Source: Lentilitoribacter sp039986595 (GTDB taxonomy: Bacteria; Pseudomonadota; Alphaproteobacteria; Rhizobiales; Rhizobiaceae). From it: 64,000 bases of DNA. Within the stretch, counting starts at the first letter, position 1. The number at the start of each line of letters is the position of its first letter. The stretch covers positions 248,001 through 312,000 of the forward strand of contig JBDWQJ010000007.1 of assembly GCA_039986595.1 (NCBI GenBank), written 5' to 3'. Positions 9,191 through 18,319 of the stretch are shown here, piece by piece. Under the pieces are notes generated by a model. It made no database searches. It saw nothing but the letters and a program-made list of their open reading frames with translations, and had not been told where the DNA came from. Made by a program: the position numbers and the translations under genes.

Positions 9191-10690
9191 CTAAAAAATA
9201 CGTATTTTCTTCTGCTTGGTTTTTCTTTGTTCAGTTGCGAGCATCTGAAGGCCAAAAACTGCAAAAACATGGAATATCCAAATCGGATCAGAACGGTGCA
9301 GAATAAACGTTTCCATAAATGAAAGAAGCATGATGAAGACAATCATCATCATAAACATATCAGCAAGTTTTCGCTCTGCGCCCGCTTTATAAATTGAGAT
9401 GTAATTGACCATAGGCATGACAAACAGCGTGAAGAAAATCACCGCCCCGCCGACTAAACCATAGTTGAGCAACACATCTATATAGTTATTATGTCCGTGA
9501 ACAATTTCGCGAAAATCCCAATCTGCATAACCGGGCAAAGGACCGTTTAAAACTGCCGATGTATTCCAAAAATTGTTAAACCCTTCGCCCATCGGGTTGG
9601 ATAAAAACGTGATGATGCCGTGTCGCCAAAGTGTCAAGCGTCCAGTAAATGTCGCATCGTCCAAAATGCTCGCGGTAATGCCCGCTAGCGTATCGCTATA
9701 TAGCGTTCCAATTGTGAGAAGCCCGATGGTCGTAACAGCCAATATTGTTGCGACAACGGCCATTCTAGCGCTTGCAAACAATCCAGCTGATAAGATGATC
9801 AGTACAGAGATCGGCAAGAAACCGGATGTTGTTTTAGATCCTGTGTTCAATACAAAAATAAATGCTGCCAGGGTCAATAATGCACCCAGTAATGGGCTTC
9901 CAGAACGCCAAATGTAAATGCCAAAAATAGCGAGAATGGACATGATCGGCCCAGCGATGTTTTTGTGGGGGAAGGGGCCTCGCCACAAACCAAAATGTTG
10001 CGCTTCAAAAGCTGAATATCCATGTTTGGCAACATCGGGTAAAAGGACTAATCCTGCATAAGACATGCCAAGAATGAGTATGGATGTAATCGAAATGACC
10101 ATTTTTAAATCACGTTTTGAATGCGGCAGTACAAGAACAGCAAATGCCGCAAAAGCTGCAAAAAGCGTGAGTAAAACGGTCCGCATTGCGGTAAATGGCG
10201 ATGGATTTTGCATCACTGCTGCAAGCACTGCAATTAAGAATATCGCCCATAACGGACGGGCAAATGAAAGCAAACGACGCGGGCTCACATTACTTAGAAG
10301 CAAAATACCCATAATTCCAAAAATTGCGACATAACCAACCTGATTAACCGTATCACCCGATGCTGCGAAATCTGTTGGTGAAGTGGCTCTATCATATGGG
10401 CGAAATGATATGATGATGACGGTAAACACCAAGCTAGCAAAAATAGCCATGAGCTTGTTCATGCTCGAGGGGCTTTGCATTATCGCTTGAATGAGAGGAA
10501 CCGGTGGTTGATCTTCTGAATAGATATTGCTGTTTGCAGAATCACGGATCAGGTCATGGGTCTGATCATGCACTAAATTGTCTGGATGGCCGGAAAATGC
10601 GTCTTGTGGGATCGCTTCATCTGCATAATCTCGATACTGGGGAGATAGGCGGTTATGATTTGCACTCGTGATCTTGTTCACATATGACAT
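9191..10690 (-). CDS. O-antigen ligase / Wzy-like polysaccharide membrane protein
   Basis: A 499-residue polytopic membrane protein with about ten to twelve hydrophobic helices and a cytoplasmic N-terminal extension of ~80 residues rich in Asp, Asn and Gln. The large periplasmic loop carries FTGRLTLWRHGI and, after the NPMGEGFNNFW segment, DFREIVHGHNNYIDVLLNYGLVGG. The HGHNNYIDVLLNYGLVG pattern is the Wzy_C/WaaL signature, in which the His is needed for glycan transfer. It may ligate O-antigen to lipid A core or polymerise exopolysaccharide (ExoQ-like); the family alone does not decide. It stands alone, convergent with tamB and divergent from the asparaginase gene. Confidence 0.85.
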   Translation of the reverse strand: MSYVNKITSANHNRLSPQYRDYADEAIPQDAFSGHPDNLVHDQTHDLIRDSANSNIYSEDQPPVPLIQAIMQSPSSMNKLMAIFASLVFTVIIISFRPYDRATSPTDFAASGDTVNQVGYVAIFGIMGILLLSNVSPRRLLSFARPLWAIFLIAVLAAVMQNPSPFTAMRTVLLTLFAAFAAFAVLVLPHSKRDLKMVISITSILILGMSYAGLVLLPDVAKHGYSAFEAQHFGLWRGPFPHKNIAGPIMSILAIFGIYIWRSGSPLLGALLTLAAFIFVLNTGSKTTSGFLPISVLIILSAGLFASARMAVVATILAVTTIGLLTIGTLYSDTLAGITASILDDATFTGRLTLWRHGIITFLSNPMGEGFNNFWNTSAVLNGPLPGYADWDFREIVHGHNNYIDVLLNYGLVGGAVIFFTLFVMPMVNYISIYKAGAERKLADMFMMMIVFIMLLSFMETFILHRSDPIWIFHVFAVFGLQMLATEQRKTKQKKIRIF

Positions 10691-10753
10691 AAACCTGTCT
10701 CGCGTTTCATAAAGCCCATCGTTAACCTTTTGTTCACAATGGCCGAAACATGG

Positions 10754-10768
10754 TTAATTAAGTATTAA
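10754..10768. promoter_or_regulatory. Candidate CtrA box (TTAA-N7-TTAA)
   Basis: A perfect TTAA-N7-TTAA occurs between the divergent O-antigen-ligase-like and asparaginase genes, and a near match (TTAA-N7-TTCA) lies about 30 bases upstream at 10723. CtrA is the cell-cycle regulator of this bacterial class and recognises this spacing. In AT-rich intergenic DNA a chance match is quite possible, so this is only a candidate. Confidence 0.3.
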
Positions 10769-10814
10769 AAAGCGCTGGTTTTGCAATGTTTATCAGTGTT
10801 TTGAGGAGTGTTTG

Positions 10815-11819
10815 ATGTCAAATCCTGTTCTTGTTGAACTAACTCGTGGAAATTTGGTCGAAAGCGTTCATCGCGGGGCATTTGCTGTTTGCGATGCTGC
10901 GGGCACGGTTTTGCACTCAGCAGGAGACATTAAAACGCCGATTTTCCCGCGATCTGCGGTGAAAGCCATTCAAGCATTATTTCTAATGGAAAGCGGTGCC
11001 GCGGAGGCCTATGGTTTTAGCGATAAAGAATTAGCAATGGCCTGTGCGTCTCATTCTTCTGAGCCAAAACATGCTTATTTGGCTGAGAAAATGCTTTTGA
11101 GAGCCGGCCTTTGTGAGCAAGATCTTGAATGTGGCGCGCATTGGTCGTTTGATCATAAAACGCTTATCAATCAGGCGAAGTCAGGACTTGAGCCAACGCA
11201 ATTTCATAACAATTGTTCTGGTAAACATGCAGGTTTTTTGTGTGCAGCATGTCATTCCGGCATGGGGCTTAAGGGCTATGTTACGCGCGAACACGAGGTG
11301 CAAAAAATCATGGCGCATAATATGGAAGCGGTGACTGGCGGTAAAATGGTAGATGAGTTTTGCGGTACAGATGGTTGCGCCATCCCAACATTTGCAATCC
11401 CGCTTGAAAACATTGCGCAAGGATTTGCTAAATTAGCAACTGGTGAAGGACTTTCAAGCGTTCATGCCAATGGTGCTCAGAAGCTTATCAAAGCTTGTAT
11501 GGCCGAGCCATTTTATGTCGCAGGAACAGCGCGAGCATGCACAAAACTGATGGAAATAGCGCCAGGGCGTATTTTTGTAAAAACCGGAGCCGAGGGTGTT
11601 TATACAGCTATCCTACCAGAACTTGGCTTAGGATTTGCACTCAAGATTGATTGCGGAACAACGCGAGGTGCAGAAGTGGCCATCGCAGCCCTTTTAGCCA
11701 AGGTTTTGGGCGAGGATGATCCTGCTTATGTTGATTTGATTGGATTTGCGACACGCGATTTCTCTAACTGGAATGGACAAAAAGTCGGCGCATTTCAAAT
11801 CACACAAGCGCTGAAGTAA
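10815..11819 (+). CDS. L-asparaginase, Rhizobium etli (ReAV-like) type
   Basis: A 334-residue asparaginase of the family known from R. etli, unrelated in sequence to E. coli AnsA/AnsB and structurally related to serine beta-lactamases. It hydrolyses L-asparagine to aspartate and ammonia. Key residues are visible: the Ser-x-x-Lys pair in PRSAVK (S47, K50), the cysteine in HNNCSGKHAGF, and the paired cysteines in EFCGTDGCAIP that take part in zinc binding in the family. A TTG three bases upstream is in frame, but ATG 10815 has GAGGAG at 10803-10808 at ideal spacing. The cyclodeaminase-like gene follows 14 bases later, suggesting a two-gene operon for amino-acid use. No signal peptide is seen, so it acts in the cytoplasm. 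Confidence 0.93.
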   Translation: MSNPVLVELTRGNLVESVHRGAFAVCDAAGTVLHSAGDIKTPIFPRSAVKAIQALFLMESGAAEAYGFSDKELAMACASHSSEPKHAYLAEKMLLRAGLCEQDLECGAHWSFDHKTLINQAKSGLEPTQFHNNCSGKHAGFLCAACHSGMGLKGYVTREHEVQKIMAHNMEAVTGGKMVDEFCGTDGCAIPTFAIPLENIAQGFAKLATGEGLSSVHANGAQKLIKACMAEPFYVAGTARACTKLMEIAPGRIFVKTGAEGVYTAILPELGLGFALKIDCGTTRGAEVAIAALLAKVLGEDDPAYVDLIGFATRDFSNWNGQKVGAFQITQALK

Positions 11820-11833
11820 AAGGGTATTTGAAC

Positions 11834-12781
11834 ATGCAAAACATTCCCTATCTTGACGAAACAAACCTCAAAAATCTAGCGATTACAACGCATGATGTTG
11901 TTGCAGAAATTGAAGATCTGATTGTCAAAAAATCCGATAACAAAGCCTGGAGCGCTGCGAAAGCTGTACTCCAGCCCAATACATCCGAGTGTGATGACCG
12001 ATATATGATGGCAGCACTCGCAGCTATGGATGATCCGTCGTTGTTGGCGGTCAAAACGGTTGTTTTAAATCCTGATAATTTAAACCATAATTTACCGCAA
12101 ATCAATGGATTGGTCACAGTGCTTTCCAGCCAAACAGGATTACCGGTCGCAATTTTGGATGGCAATTGGATCACTGCTGTCAGAACCGCAGGTTTAAGCG
12201 CGACAGCTGCAAAATATCTTGCGCGAAAAGACGCCAAAATTGCCGGGTTTATTGGATGCGGAGTTCAGGCACGCAGCCATTTAGAAGCATTTTGTGATGG
12301 TTTTCCGATTGAAAAAGTAATGCTTTTTGGGCGTGGCATACGTAATATAGAATTGACTAAAACGCTTGCGATGTCGCGTGGCTTAGACGTTGAAATATGT
12401 GATCGTTTTGAAGATGTCGTCGCACAATCAGATATCCTCACAACTTCGCTGACTTATACCCCGCAGCTTGTTCCATTTTTAAACGCTGATGCGATGAAAC
12501 AAGGAAGCTTCGCAGCGGTTACGGACCTTGGTGCACCTTGGGTTAAAGAAAGCTTCGATAAGTTTGATGTGTTGGCAATTGATGATCTTGTTCAAGAAAA
12601 ATCTCTGCCAAACAAAATTGCCGACATGAAAGACATCAACGGTGATGTTTTTGATCTTGTTATGGGCCGGATCAACAAAAGATCCTCAGATGAAGAGCGC
12701 ACCGCATTTGTTTTTCGAGGATTAGCGCTTGGTGATTTGGCTTTAACTTCGCTTGTGATAAAAAAGGCAGGTCTGGTTTAA
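11834..12781 (+). CDS. Ornithine cyclodeaminase / mu-crystallin family protein
   Basis: A 315-residue NAD(P)-dependent enzyme of the ornithine cyclodeaminase/mu-crystallin family. The Rossmann motif GFIGCGVQARSHLEAF is at about residues 138-153, and the substrate-pocket segment DGNWITAVRTAGLSATAAKYLA precedes it. Members convert ornithine to proline plus ammonia, reduce cyclic imines, or act on alanine and other small amino acids, so the substrate cannot be fixed. Start: ATG 11834 is 9 bases after AGGG; a TTG at 11828 is too close to that site. Adjacency to the asparaginase gene suggests joint expression and a role in nitrogen release from amino acids, which is inference. Confidence 0.85.
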   Translation: MQNIPYLDETNLKNLAITTHDVVAEIEDLIVKKSDNKAWSAAKAVLQPNTSECDDRYMMAALAAMDDPSLLAVKTVVLNPDNLNHNLPQINGLVTVLSSQTGLPVAILDGNWITAVRTAGLSATAAKYLARKDAKIAGFIGCGVQARSHLEAFCDGFPIEKVMLFGRGIRNIELTKTLAMSRGLDVEICDRFEDVVAQSDILTTSLTYTPQLVPFLNADAMKQGSFAAVTDLGAPWVKESFDKFDVLAIDDLVQEKSLPNKIADMKDINGDVFDLVMGRINKRSSDEERTAFVFRGLALGDLALTSLVIKKAGLV

Positions 12782-12876
12782 CGCGGCCATATTTTTCACT
12801 GTTGTGGTCGTTTCGTACGACATCAAATATTTTTTGTTCCTGTAAATTGCTCCTAACGTTTGAACAGGAGTTTAAC

Positions 12877-13089
12877 ATGGATCAGGTATTTTATCTTGCA
12901 AGCAGAACAATAAAACATAATCTATTAGATGGATCAAAAAACGAAGATCAATTTTATTCAGATCATGCATTTGAACGCGTGCGTCATGTGAGAAATGCGA
13001 TCAGTCAGCTTTATTCAAAGCTTGTGAATATCGTTAAAAATCGCGATGATGCGATATTAACACCTCGTAATTGCTCAACTGAAAACTGA
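12877..13089 (+). CDS. Small hypothetical protein (70 aa)
   Basis: I do not recognise this 70-residue protein. It starts at ATG 12877, with CAGGAG at 12865-12870 six bases upstream, which argues strongly that it is translated; an upstream in-frame start near 12802 has no such site. The protein is soluble, with a charged helical middle (ERVRHVRNAISQLYSKLVNIVKNRDD) and no membrane segment or signal peptide. It ends 20 bases before the likely start of the LuxR-type gene and may share its transcript. Confidence 0.6.
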   Translation: MDQVFYLASRTIKHNLLDGSKNEDQFYSDHAFERVRHVRNAISQLYSKLVNIVKNRDDAILTPRNCSTEN

Positions 13090-13109
13090 TTAAATTGGGA
13101 GAACATATT

Positions 13110-14087
13110 TTGGTGCAATTGGCTCAAAAGGCGGATGTCGAAGCTGCGGTGATGAGCGTTATCCATGCCGAGACGGATGCATTTATCCGATCAGATTATA
13201 ATGCCTGGTCAAGTTGCTGGTTACATAGCCACCGCACAATCGATGTATATTCCTCGCAGGAAATTGGTCTGATCATTCACCATGGTTGGGAAAAGATCAG
13301 TGAGAATATGCAAGAAGCGTTTGCCGTAGGGCATGGTTGCAAAGAAAAAGAACATGAAAAGAGAAATATCCAAATTACGATTGATGGAAATACGGCGTGG
13401 GTAGTTTTTGATGAAATCTCACGCGTGAGCGCTGCGCACAAAGAAGAACAAAGTTTTGAGACCCGTATTCTTGAGCACACGAATGCTGGATGGAAAATTG
13501 CATTTGCTTCTCTTATTGTAAAAGGTGAGCAAACGGAAACGCAAAATCGTCTTGCTGTTTTGAAAAATGGCGAAGTGATTTGGATGGCCTCAGGGACGGA
13601 CCAAATGCTTGCAAATTGTAATGGGTTTACGATTTCCGCAGGTCGTTTGCGAGCAAGTAAACCTGGATGGGATAAAGTCCTGCAAAGTGCTCTTGCTCGG
13701 GCAGAAGAATTACACAGTTATTTTGCTCAACATCGGTATTTAAAAGAAACAGGTCACCGCTTCCGCTATCCGATTATTTTGGGTGAAGATGAAGAAGGTC
13801 ATGTCGTGTGGTGCGCGCTATCGGTTCGAGATGGGCGCACCTATGTGGAGTTTGATCCTGATGCAATTCTTGAGCGCCAACTCTTAAGCGCCAAAGTCAT
13901 ATTTGGATTATCAGATGGTCAACTTGCATTGGCAAAACAAATTGCTAATGGCGATAGTTTAAAATCATGCGCTCATACGCTTGGAATTAGCGTTAATACT
14001 GCAAGAACGCATCTCACGCGTATATACGACAAAACGGGTGTGAATTCGCAGACCGCTTTGGTGAGGTTATTACTCAGCGTGACTTAA
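13110..14087 (+). CDS. LuxR-type regulator with N-terminal NTF2-like (SnoaL) domain
   Basis: A predicted DNA-binding regulator of about 325 residues. Residues ~1-135 resemble an NTF2/SnoaL-like fold (VMSVIHAETDAFIRSDYNAWSS, then HHGWEKISENM and a KIAFASLIVKGE strand). A middle region (~145-245) with NCNGFTISAGRL and RFRYPIILGEDEEG looks like the spacer found in LuxR proteins of this kind. The C-terminal ~65 residues carry the helix-turn-helix: GLSDGQLALAKQIANGDSLKSCAHTLGISVNTARTHLTRIYDKTGV. It has no receiver domain, so it probably senses a ligand directly. GGGAG at 13097-13101 favours TTG 13110 (or GTG 13113) over the TTG at 13095. It converges on the beta-helix gene. Confidence 0.75.
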   Translation: MVQLAQKADVEAAVMSVIHAETDAFIRSDYNAWSSCWLHSHRTIDVYSSQEIGLIIHHGWEKISENMQEAFAVGHGCKEKEHEKRNIQITIDGNTAWVVFDEISRVSAAHKEEQSFETRILEHTNAGWKIAFASLIVKGEQTETQNRLAVLKNGEVIWMASGTDQMLANCNGFTISAGRLRASKPGWDKVLQSALARAEELHSYFAQHRYLKETGHRFRYPIILGEDEEGHVVWCALSVRDGRTYVEFDPDAILERQLLSAKVIFGLSDGQLALAKQIANGDSLKSCAHTLGISVNTARTHLTRIYDKTGVNSQTALVRLLLSVT

Positions 14088-14095
14088 ATTGAGTA

Positions 14096-15484
14096 TTAAT
14101 TTACAACGTTATTGCCAATGCTCAAATGATCAAAACCAGATTTCGATCGCCTCGCAAGATCTTGTGTAACTGGCTCTTTCCAGCGATGTCCCACAATTGC
14201 TCCCGCGGGTGTCTGATCAAAAATATTGTTAAAGATTGCAGTGCTTTGTGCACCTTCAACGACTGAAACAGCAATACCCAAGGGGACTTTACGGATCACA
14301 TTTCCTGTTATGTTGACAGAGCGCAAATATGGACCCCATCCGACCAACATGCCCGTTTTAGCGACATTTTCAATCGTATTTCCGGTGACAGATGCATCTG
14401 CTTCAACAGCAATCCCATGCCCAAATCCTGAACCTTCAGTTATATAAGGGCCTTGGTCTGTAATATTGCGAATAAGATTACCTGTAATGGTGCTTAAACG
14501 ACCATCTTTGTTGAAATTGGCAATAGAGATACCCATTGTGCCGCCATCAATTAAATTGCCCGTAACGACAGCACCCTGAAAAGCAAATTCGACATATAAT
14601 GCTGTTTCACCAGATCCGTAACAAGAATTTCCAGTTATATGGATGTTAGATGCGGAGTTCGCTCGAATAGCAGAAAACGCACAATCTGAGATGTGATTGT
14701 CATGGATCATCACATTGCCAGCGCGAAAGACGTTTATGCCATTACCAAATGGACCAGTGCCGCCATTTTGCGCCAGTATTCGTTCAATGCGGTTTCCAGA
14801 AATGATCGTATTGTCTTCGCCGATGGCCCAGCGATGAACTAAGATGCCGCCATTTGCGCAATCATGTACATAATTGTTGCGAATGGTGAGGCCTAAACCT
14901 TCAACGGAAAATAATGCAGCATCTGCCGCGCCTGCTAAATCGCAATTTTGAACAACACCGCCGCATCGTTCAAGCGATATGCCATACTTTGAGCTGCCTA
15001 AAACCGAGATGTTATCGAGAAATAGTTTCTGACATCCGCGAATGTTTAATAGCCCATTGGTATATGCACCGAAAGAATTGTTGGCGCCGTCCAAAATGAT
15101 ATCTTTGATCTCCAGGCGGCGTAAATTTTCACCGATTAATCCATGTCCGCGGCCGGTGTAAACAAGGCGGGTTGCGCCTGGAACGCCTTGAATGCGCACA
15201 TTATCGGGGAGATCGATGTTTGAAATATAGTAGTTTCCTGCAGGAATATATAGAACTTGATTGGTTGCGGCGGTTTCAACAATTGCATCCAATAACAGCT
15301 TGCTTTGATCGCCGACAACATCAGGCAAGAGCCCTCGATCTGTTGCATCAATACCACCGCGCAAGCCACTTACATTTAAAAGTTGACTGCTTGAATCTTG
15401 CGCGTAACTCGGCACAGCAACAACGCTTGTTGATGCCAATAATCCAGCTAAAATTTGACGCCTATTGAATTTTGGATTTGCCAA
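14096..15484 (-). CDS. Tat-exported right-handed beta-helix protein (TIGR03808-type)
   Basis: A 462-residue secreted protein. The N-terminus (NPKFNRRQILAGLLASTSVVAVPSYA) has a twin-arginine motif and a hydrophobic stretch, so export by Tat is expected. The rest is a run of short repeats with N-x-I/V-x-G-N and I-x-x-N spacing (NNYVHDC, GNRIERI, DNHISDC, GNSCYGS, GNLIDGG), characteristic of a right-handed parallel beta-helix as in pectate-lyase-like and periplasmic carbohydrate-binding proteins. It matches the Tat-translocated repetitive protein family found in Rhizobiales. No catalytic triad can be assigned. It is divergent from the HerA-like gene, with about 220 bases between. Confidence 0.85.
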   Translation of the reverse strand: MANPKFNRRQILAGLLASTSVVAVPSYAQDSSSQLLNVSGLRGGIDATDRGLLPDVVGDQSKLLLDAIVETAATNQVLYIPAGNYYISNIDLPDNVRIQGVPGATRLVYTGRGHGLIGENLRRLEIKDIILDGANNSFGAYTNGLLNIRGCQKLFLDNISVLGSSKYGISLERCGGVVQNCDLAGAADAALFSVEGLGLTIRNNYVHDCANGGILVHRWAIGEDNTIISGNRIERILAQNGGTGPFGNGINVFRAGNVMIHDNHISDCAFSAIRANSASNIHITGNSCYGSGETALYVEFAFQGAVVTGNLIDGGTMGISIANFNKDGRLSTITGNLIRNITDQGPYITEGSGFGHGIAVEADASVTGNTIENVAKTGMLVGWGPYLRSVNITGNVIRKVPLGIAVSVVEGAQSTAIFNNIFDQTPAGAIVGHRWKEPVTQDLARRSKSGFDHLSIGNNVVN

Positions 15485-15708
15485 AATTTCTACCTACTCA
15501 CCCTAAATGTCCCAATTGTTAGCCAAACTAGTCGAATAAACTTAAAATCTGTTCGATATTGCCCTCGCAATTGCGCTAAAATTGTCAATCTTTTCGAAAG
15601 GTTTGTGATTGCAGCAGGTCAATGCCTCGCTTATAGTTCGCGCCAACAATACCGCCCGGTTAAGAATCGCCGGTGGTGGGGGATATAACTCTAAAAGATG
15701 AGTAACGC

Positions 15709-17313
15709 ATGATAATCGACGACCATATTTATATTGGCACAAGCCGCCGCCCGGATGACAGCCCAAATAAGGGCGAATATCTTAAGCTAAAATATGCAAA
15801 CCGGCATGGCTTGATCACGGGAGCAACGGGTACTGGTAAAACTGTGACGTTGCAGATCTTGGCTGAAAGTTTTTCAAATGCGGGTGTGCCGGTTTTTTGC
15901 GCTGATGTAAAAGGCGATCTATCTGGTCTTGGCATTAAAGGGGAATATAAAGATTTCCTTGAAAAACGCGCGGATACAATCGGACTTGATCCATATGAAT
16001 TCCAAGAATTCCCTGTCATTTTCTGGGACTTGTTTGGCAAAAAAGGTCATAGAGTTCGCACGACAATTACAGAAATGGGTCCGCTGCTTTTATCGCGATT
16101 GATGGATGCAACGGATGCACAAGAAGGCGTTATCAATATTGCCTTTAAAATTGCTGATGAACATGGCCTGCCATTGGTTGATCTAAAAGATCTGCTCGCG
16201 ATGCTTAAATATATGGGTGAGAATGCCAAAGAGCTTTCTGGTCTATACGGTAATATCTCCAAATCTTCCATTGGTGCAATTCAGCGCGACCTATTAGTGC
16301 TAGAGCAACAAGGAGCTGATGACTTCTTTGGTGAGCCCGCACTTGCAATCAGCGATATTATGCGCACGACCAATGATGGGCGAGGGGCTGTTAGTATTTT
16401 GGCTGCAGACAAATTGATGATGAACCCACGGCTGTATGCAACATTTTTGTTGTGGCTACTTTCAGAGCTATTTGAACAGCTACCTGAGATCGGTGATCCA
16501 GATAAACCACGATTGGTATTCTTCTTTGATGAAGCGCATCTGCTCTTTGATGAAGCACCGAAAATCTTGATTGATCGTGTTGAGCAAGTTGTTCGCCTGA
16601 TCCGTTCAAAAGGTGTGGGTGTTTATTTCGTCACGCAAAACCCGCTGGATGTGCCTGATACCGTGTTGTCGCAACTGGGTAACAGAATTCAGCATGCCTT
16701 GCGTGCTTATACCCCACGTGAACAAAAGGCTGTAAAAGTTGCAGCAGATACGTTCCGGCCTAACCCAGAGTTTGATTGTTTTGAAACCATAACCCAGCTT
16801 GGTGTGGGTGAAGCACTGGTGTCGACGCTTGAATCCAAAGGTGTGCCGTCAATGGTGGAACGCACTCTTATTCGCCCTCCATCTTCACGACTTGGCCCGC
16901 TAACCGATAGCGAGCGAGATGATGTTGTGCGCGTAAGTCCAGTGGCTGCACAATATGACCGTGAAATCGATCGCGAATCTGCCTTTGAGATCTTGAAGGA
17001 GAGGGCAGAGAAAGCCGCTGAACGTGAAGAAGAAGAACGCGAACGCGAAGCGCGCGAAGAAGAAAAAGAGATGAGCGAAAGCCGTCGCTGGACCTTGCCT
17101 GGATTTGATGATGATGACGACGATGATGATGATTACGATCGTCGCGGTCGTAAACGTTCATCACGCCGAAAAACGACAAAGCGCAAATCAACACGTCGCC
17201 GTCGCCAAACTGTTGCAGAAGCAGCGATGAAATCAGCTGCTCGGTCCGTGGCAACATCGCTTGGAAGAGCTTTGGTCCGCGGAATCCTCGGTAGCTTGAA
17301 AAAAGGTTTTTAA
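15709..17313 (+). CDS. HerA-like helicase-domain ATPase (DUF853)
   Basis: A 534-residue cytoplasmic ATPase of the DUF853/HerA-like group. Walker A is GATGTGKTVTLQ (residues ~38-49) and Walker B-like is RLVFFFDEAHLLFDEAP (~265-281), followed by a sensor segment with VYFVTQNPLDVPDTVLSQLGNRIQHAL. The globular part ends near residue 430. A strongly charged tail follows: a Glu/Arg coiled stretch, a run of eight aspartates, then an Arg/Lys-rich segment (RRGRKRSSRRKTTKRKSTRRRR) and a final amphipathic helix. The family is annotated as a putative DNA helicase or translocase; function is unproven. The aminotransferase gene starts 3 bases after its stop. Confidence 0.9.
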   Translation: MIIDDHIYIGTSRRPDDSPNKGEYLKLKYANRHGLITGATGTGKTVTLQILAESFSNAGVPVFCADVKGDLSGLGIKGEYKDFLEKRADTIGLDPYEFQEFPVIFWDLFGKKGHRVRTTITEMGPLLLSRLMDATDAQEGVINIAFKIADEHGLPLVDLKDLLAMLKYMGENAKELSGLYGNISKSSIGAIQRDLLVLEQQGADDFFGEPALAISDIMRTTNDGRGAVSILAADKLMMNPRLYATFLLWLLSELFEQLPEIGDPDKPRLVFFFDEAHLLFDEAPKILIDRVEQVVRLIRSKGVGVYFVTQNPLDVPDTVLSQLGNRIQHALRAYTPREQKAVKVAADTFRPNPEFDCFETITQLGVGEALVSTLESKGVPSMVERTLIRPPSSRLGPLTDSERDDVVRVSPVAAQYDREIDRESAFEILKERAEKAAEREEEEREREAREEEKEMSESRRWTLPGFDDDDDDDDDYDRRGRKRSSRRKTTKRKSTRRRRQTVAEAAMKSAARSVATSLGRALVRGILGSLKKGF

Positions 17314-17316
17314 TAA

Positions 17317-18198
17317 ATGGCTGACCCAAAAGTCGACACAACATCGCCAACACTCACTTGGAATTATGTCGATGGTGAATGGATTGAAGGCAATGTTCCA
17401 ATCATTGGCACAACATCGCACGCATCTTGGCTAGGCTCTACCGTATTTGACGGCGCGCGCTGGTTTGAAGGTTTAGCGCCTGATCTTGATCTACATTGTG
17501 AGCGCGTGAATGCATCAGCGCTCGCGCTTGGTTTGCAACCAACGAAAACGGCAAAAGAAATTGAAGAGTTAGCTCTTGAGGGCATCAAGCGTTTTGACGG
17601 CAAGACAGCGGTTTATATCAAGCCTATGTATTGGGCCGAACATGGCGGGTATTCGCTTGTACCTGCAGATCCGGCATCAACGCGCTTTTGCTTGACGATG
17701 TTTGAAACACCGATGCTACCTCTGCAGGGCTTTACTGTCAGTGTCTCGCCATTTCGTCGACCAAGCATTGAAAATGCGCCGACAAATGCGAAGGCCGGTT
17801 GTTTATATCCAAACAACGGTCGTGCCCTGTTAGAAGCGCGTTCTCGCGGCTTTGGCAATGCATTGGTGCTCGATATGCTGGGCAATGTGGCTGAAACAGC
17901 ATCATCCAATGTATTTATGGTCAAAGAGGGTGTTATTTATACGCCCGTTGCCAACGGAACTTTCCTTGCGGGCATCACCCGGATGCGGATCATGACATTG
18001 CTAAAAGATGCAGGCCATGAAGTGGTTGAAAAAAGCTTGAAAGTGAGTGATTTCATGGATGCGGATGAGATTTTCTCAACCGGCAATCACTCAAAGGTTT
18101 TGCCGATCATTGGAATTGAAGACAAAGCCCTTCAAATTGGTCCGATTGCGACTAAAGCACGTAAATTATATATGGAATGGGCAAAAGCTGGTTCGTAA
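17317..18198 (+). CDS. Branched-chain amino acid aminotransferase family
   Basis: A 293-residue class IV PLP-dependent aminotransferase. It transfers the amino group between 2-oxoglutarate and branched-chain amino acids or related substrates. Visible features are DGEWIEGNVPIIGTTSHA with STVFDGARWFEGL, the catalytic-Lys segment GCLYPNNGRALLEARSRGFGNALVLD, the conserved glutamate and PLP-binding region GNVAETASSNVFMVKEG, and the closing DEIFSTGNHSKVLPIIGIED. Length is normal. In many Rhizobiales this gene is called branched-chain aminotransferase, but D-amino-acid or aminodeoxychorismate activity cannot be excluded from sequence alone. It sits 3 bases downstream of the HerA-like gene, with AAAAAGG in the upstream gene's end as its likely ribosome site. 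Confidence 0.88.
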   Translation: MADPKVDTTSPTLTWNYVDGEWIEGNVPIIGTTSHASWLGSTVFDGARWFEGLAPDLDLHCERVNASALALGLQPTKTAKEIEELALEGIKRFDGKTAVYIKPMYWAEHGGYSLVPADPASTRFCLTMFETPMLPLQGFTVSVSPFRRPSIENAPTNAKAGCLYPNNGRALLEARSRGFGNALVLDMLGNVAETASSNVFMVKEGVIYTPVANGTFLAGITRMRIMTLLKDAGHEVVEKSLKVSDFMDADEIFSTGNHSKVLPIIGIEDKALQIGPIATKARKLYMEWAKAGS

Positions 18199-18246
18199 CT
18201 TGCTAAGTCCTAACCTAGATAAATTTGTAAATAGTGACGATTGAGC

Positions 18247-18275
18247 TTGTCCAAGGCGCGTGCACTCATTATTTA
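18247..18275 (+). promoter_or_regulatory. Candidate sodB promoter
   Basis: TTGTCC (18247-18252) and TATTTA (18270-18275) are separated by 17 bases and lie about 45 bases before the sodB start. The match to the housekeeping sigma consensus is moderate, so this is only a candidate. Confidence 0.35.
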
Positions 18276-18319
18276 TGAGAAACAATAGATTCTATTATGT
18301 TTAATTATTGGAGATAAAC

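Noticed and set aside
12802..12876. Longer start for the 70-residue hypothetical protein
   Set aside because: The added 25 residues include the ribosome site CAGGAG itself, so ATG 12877 is preferred.
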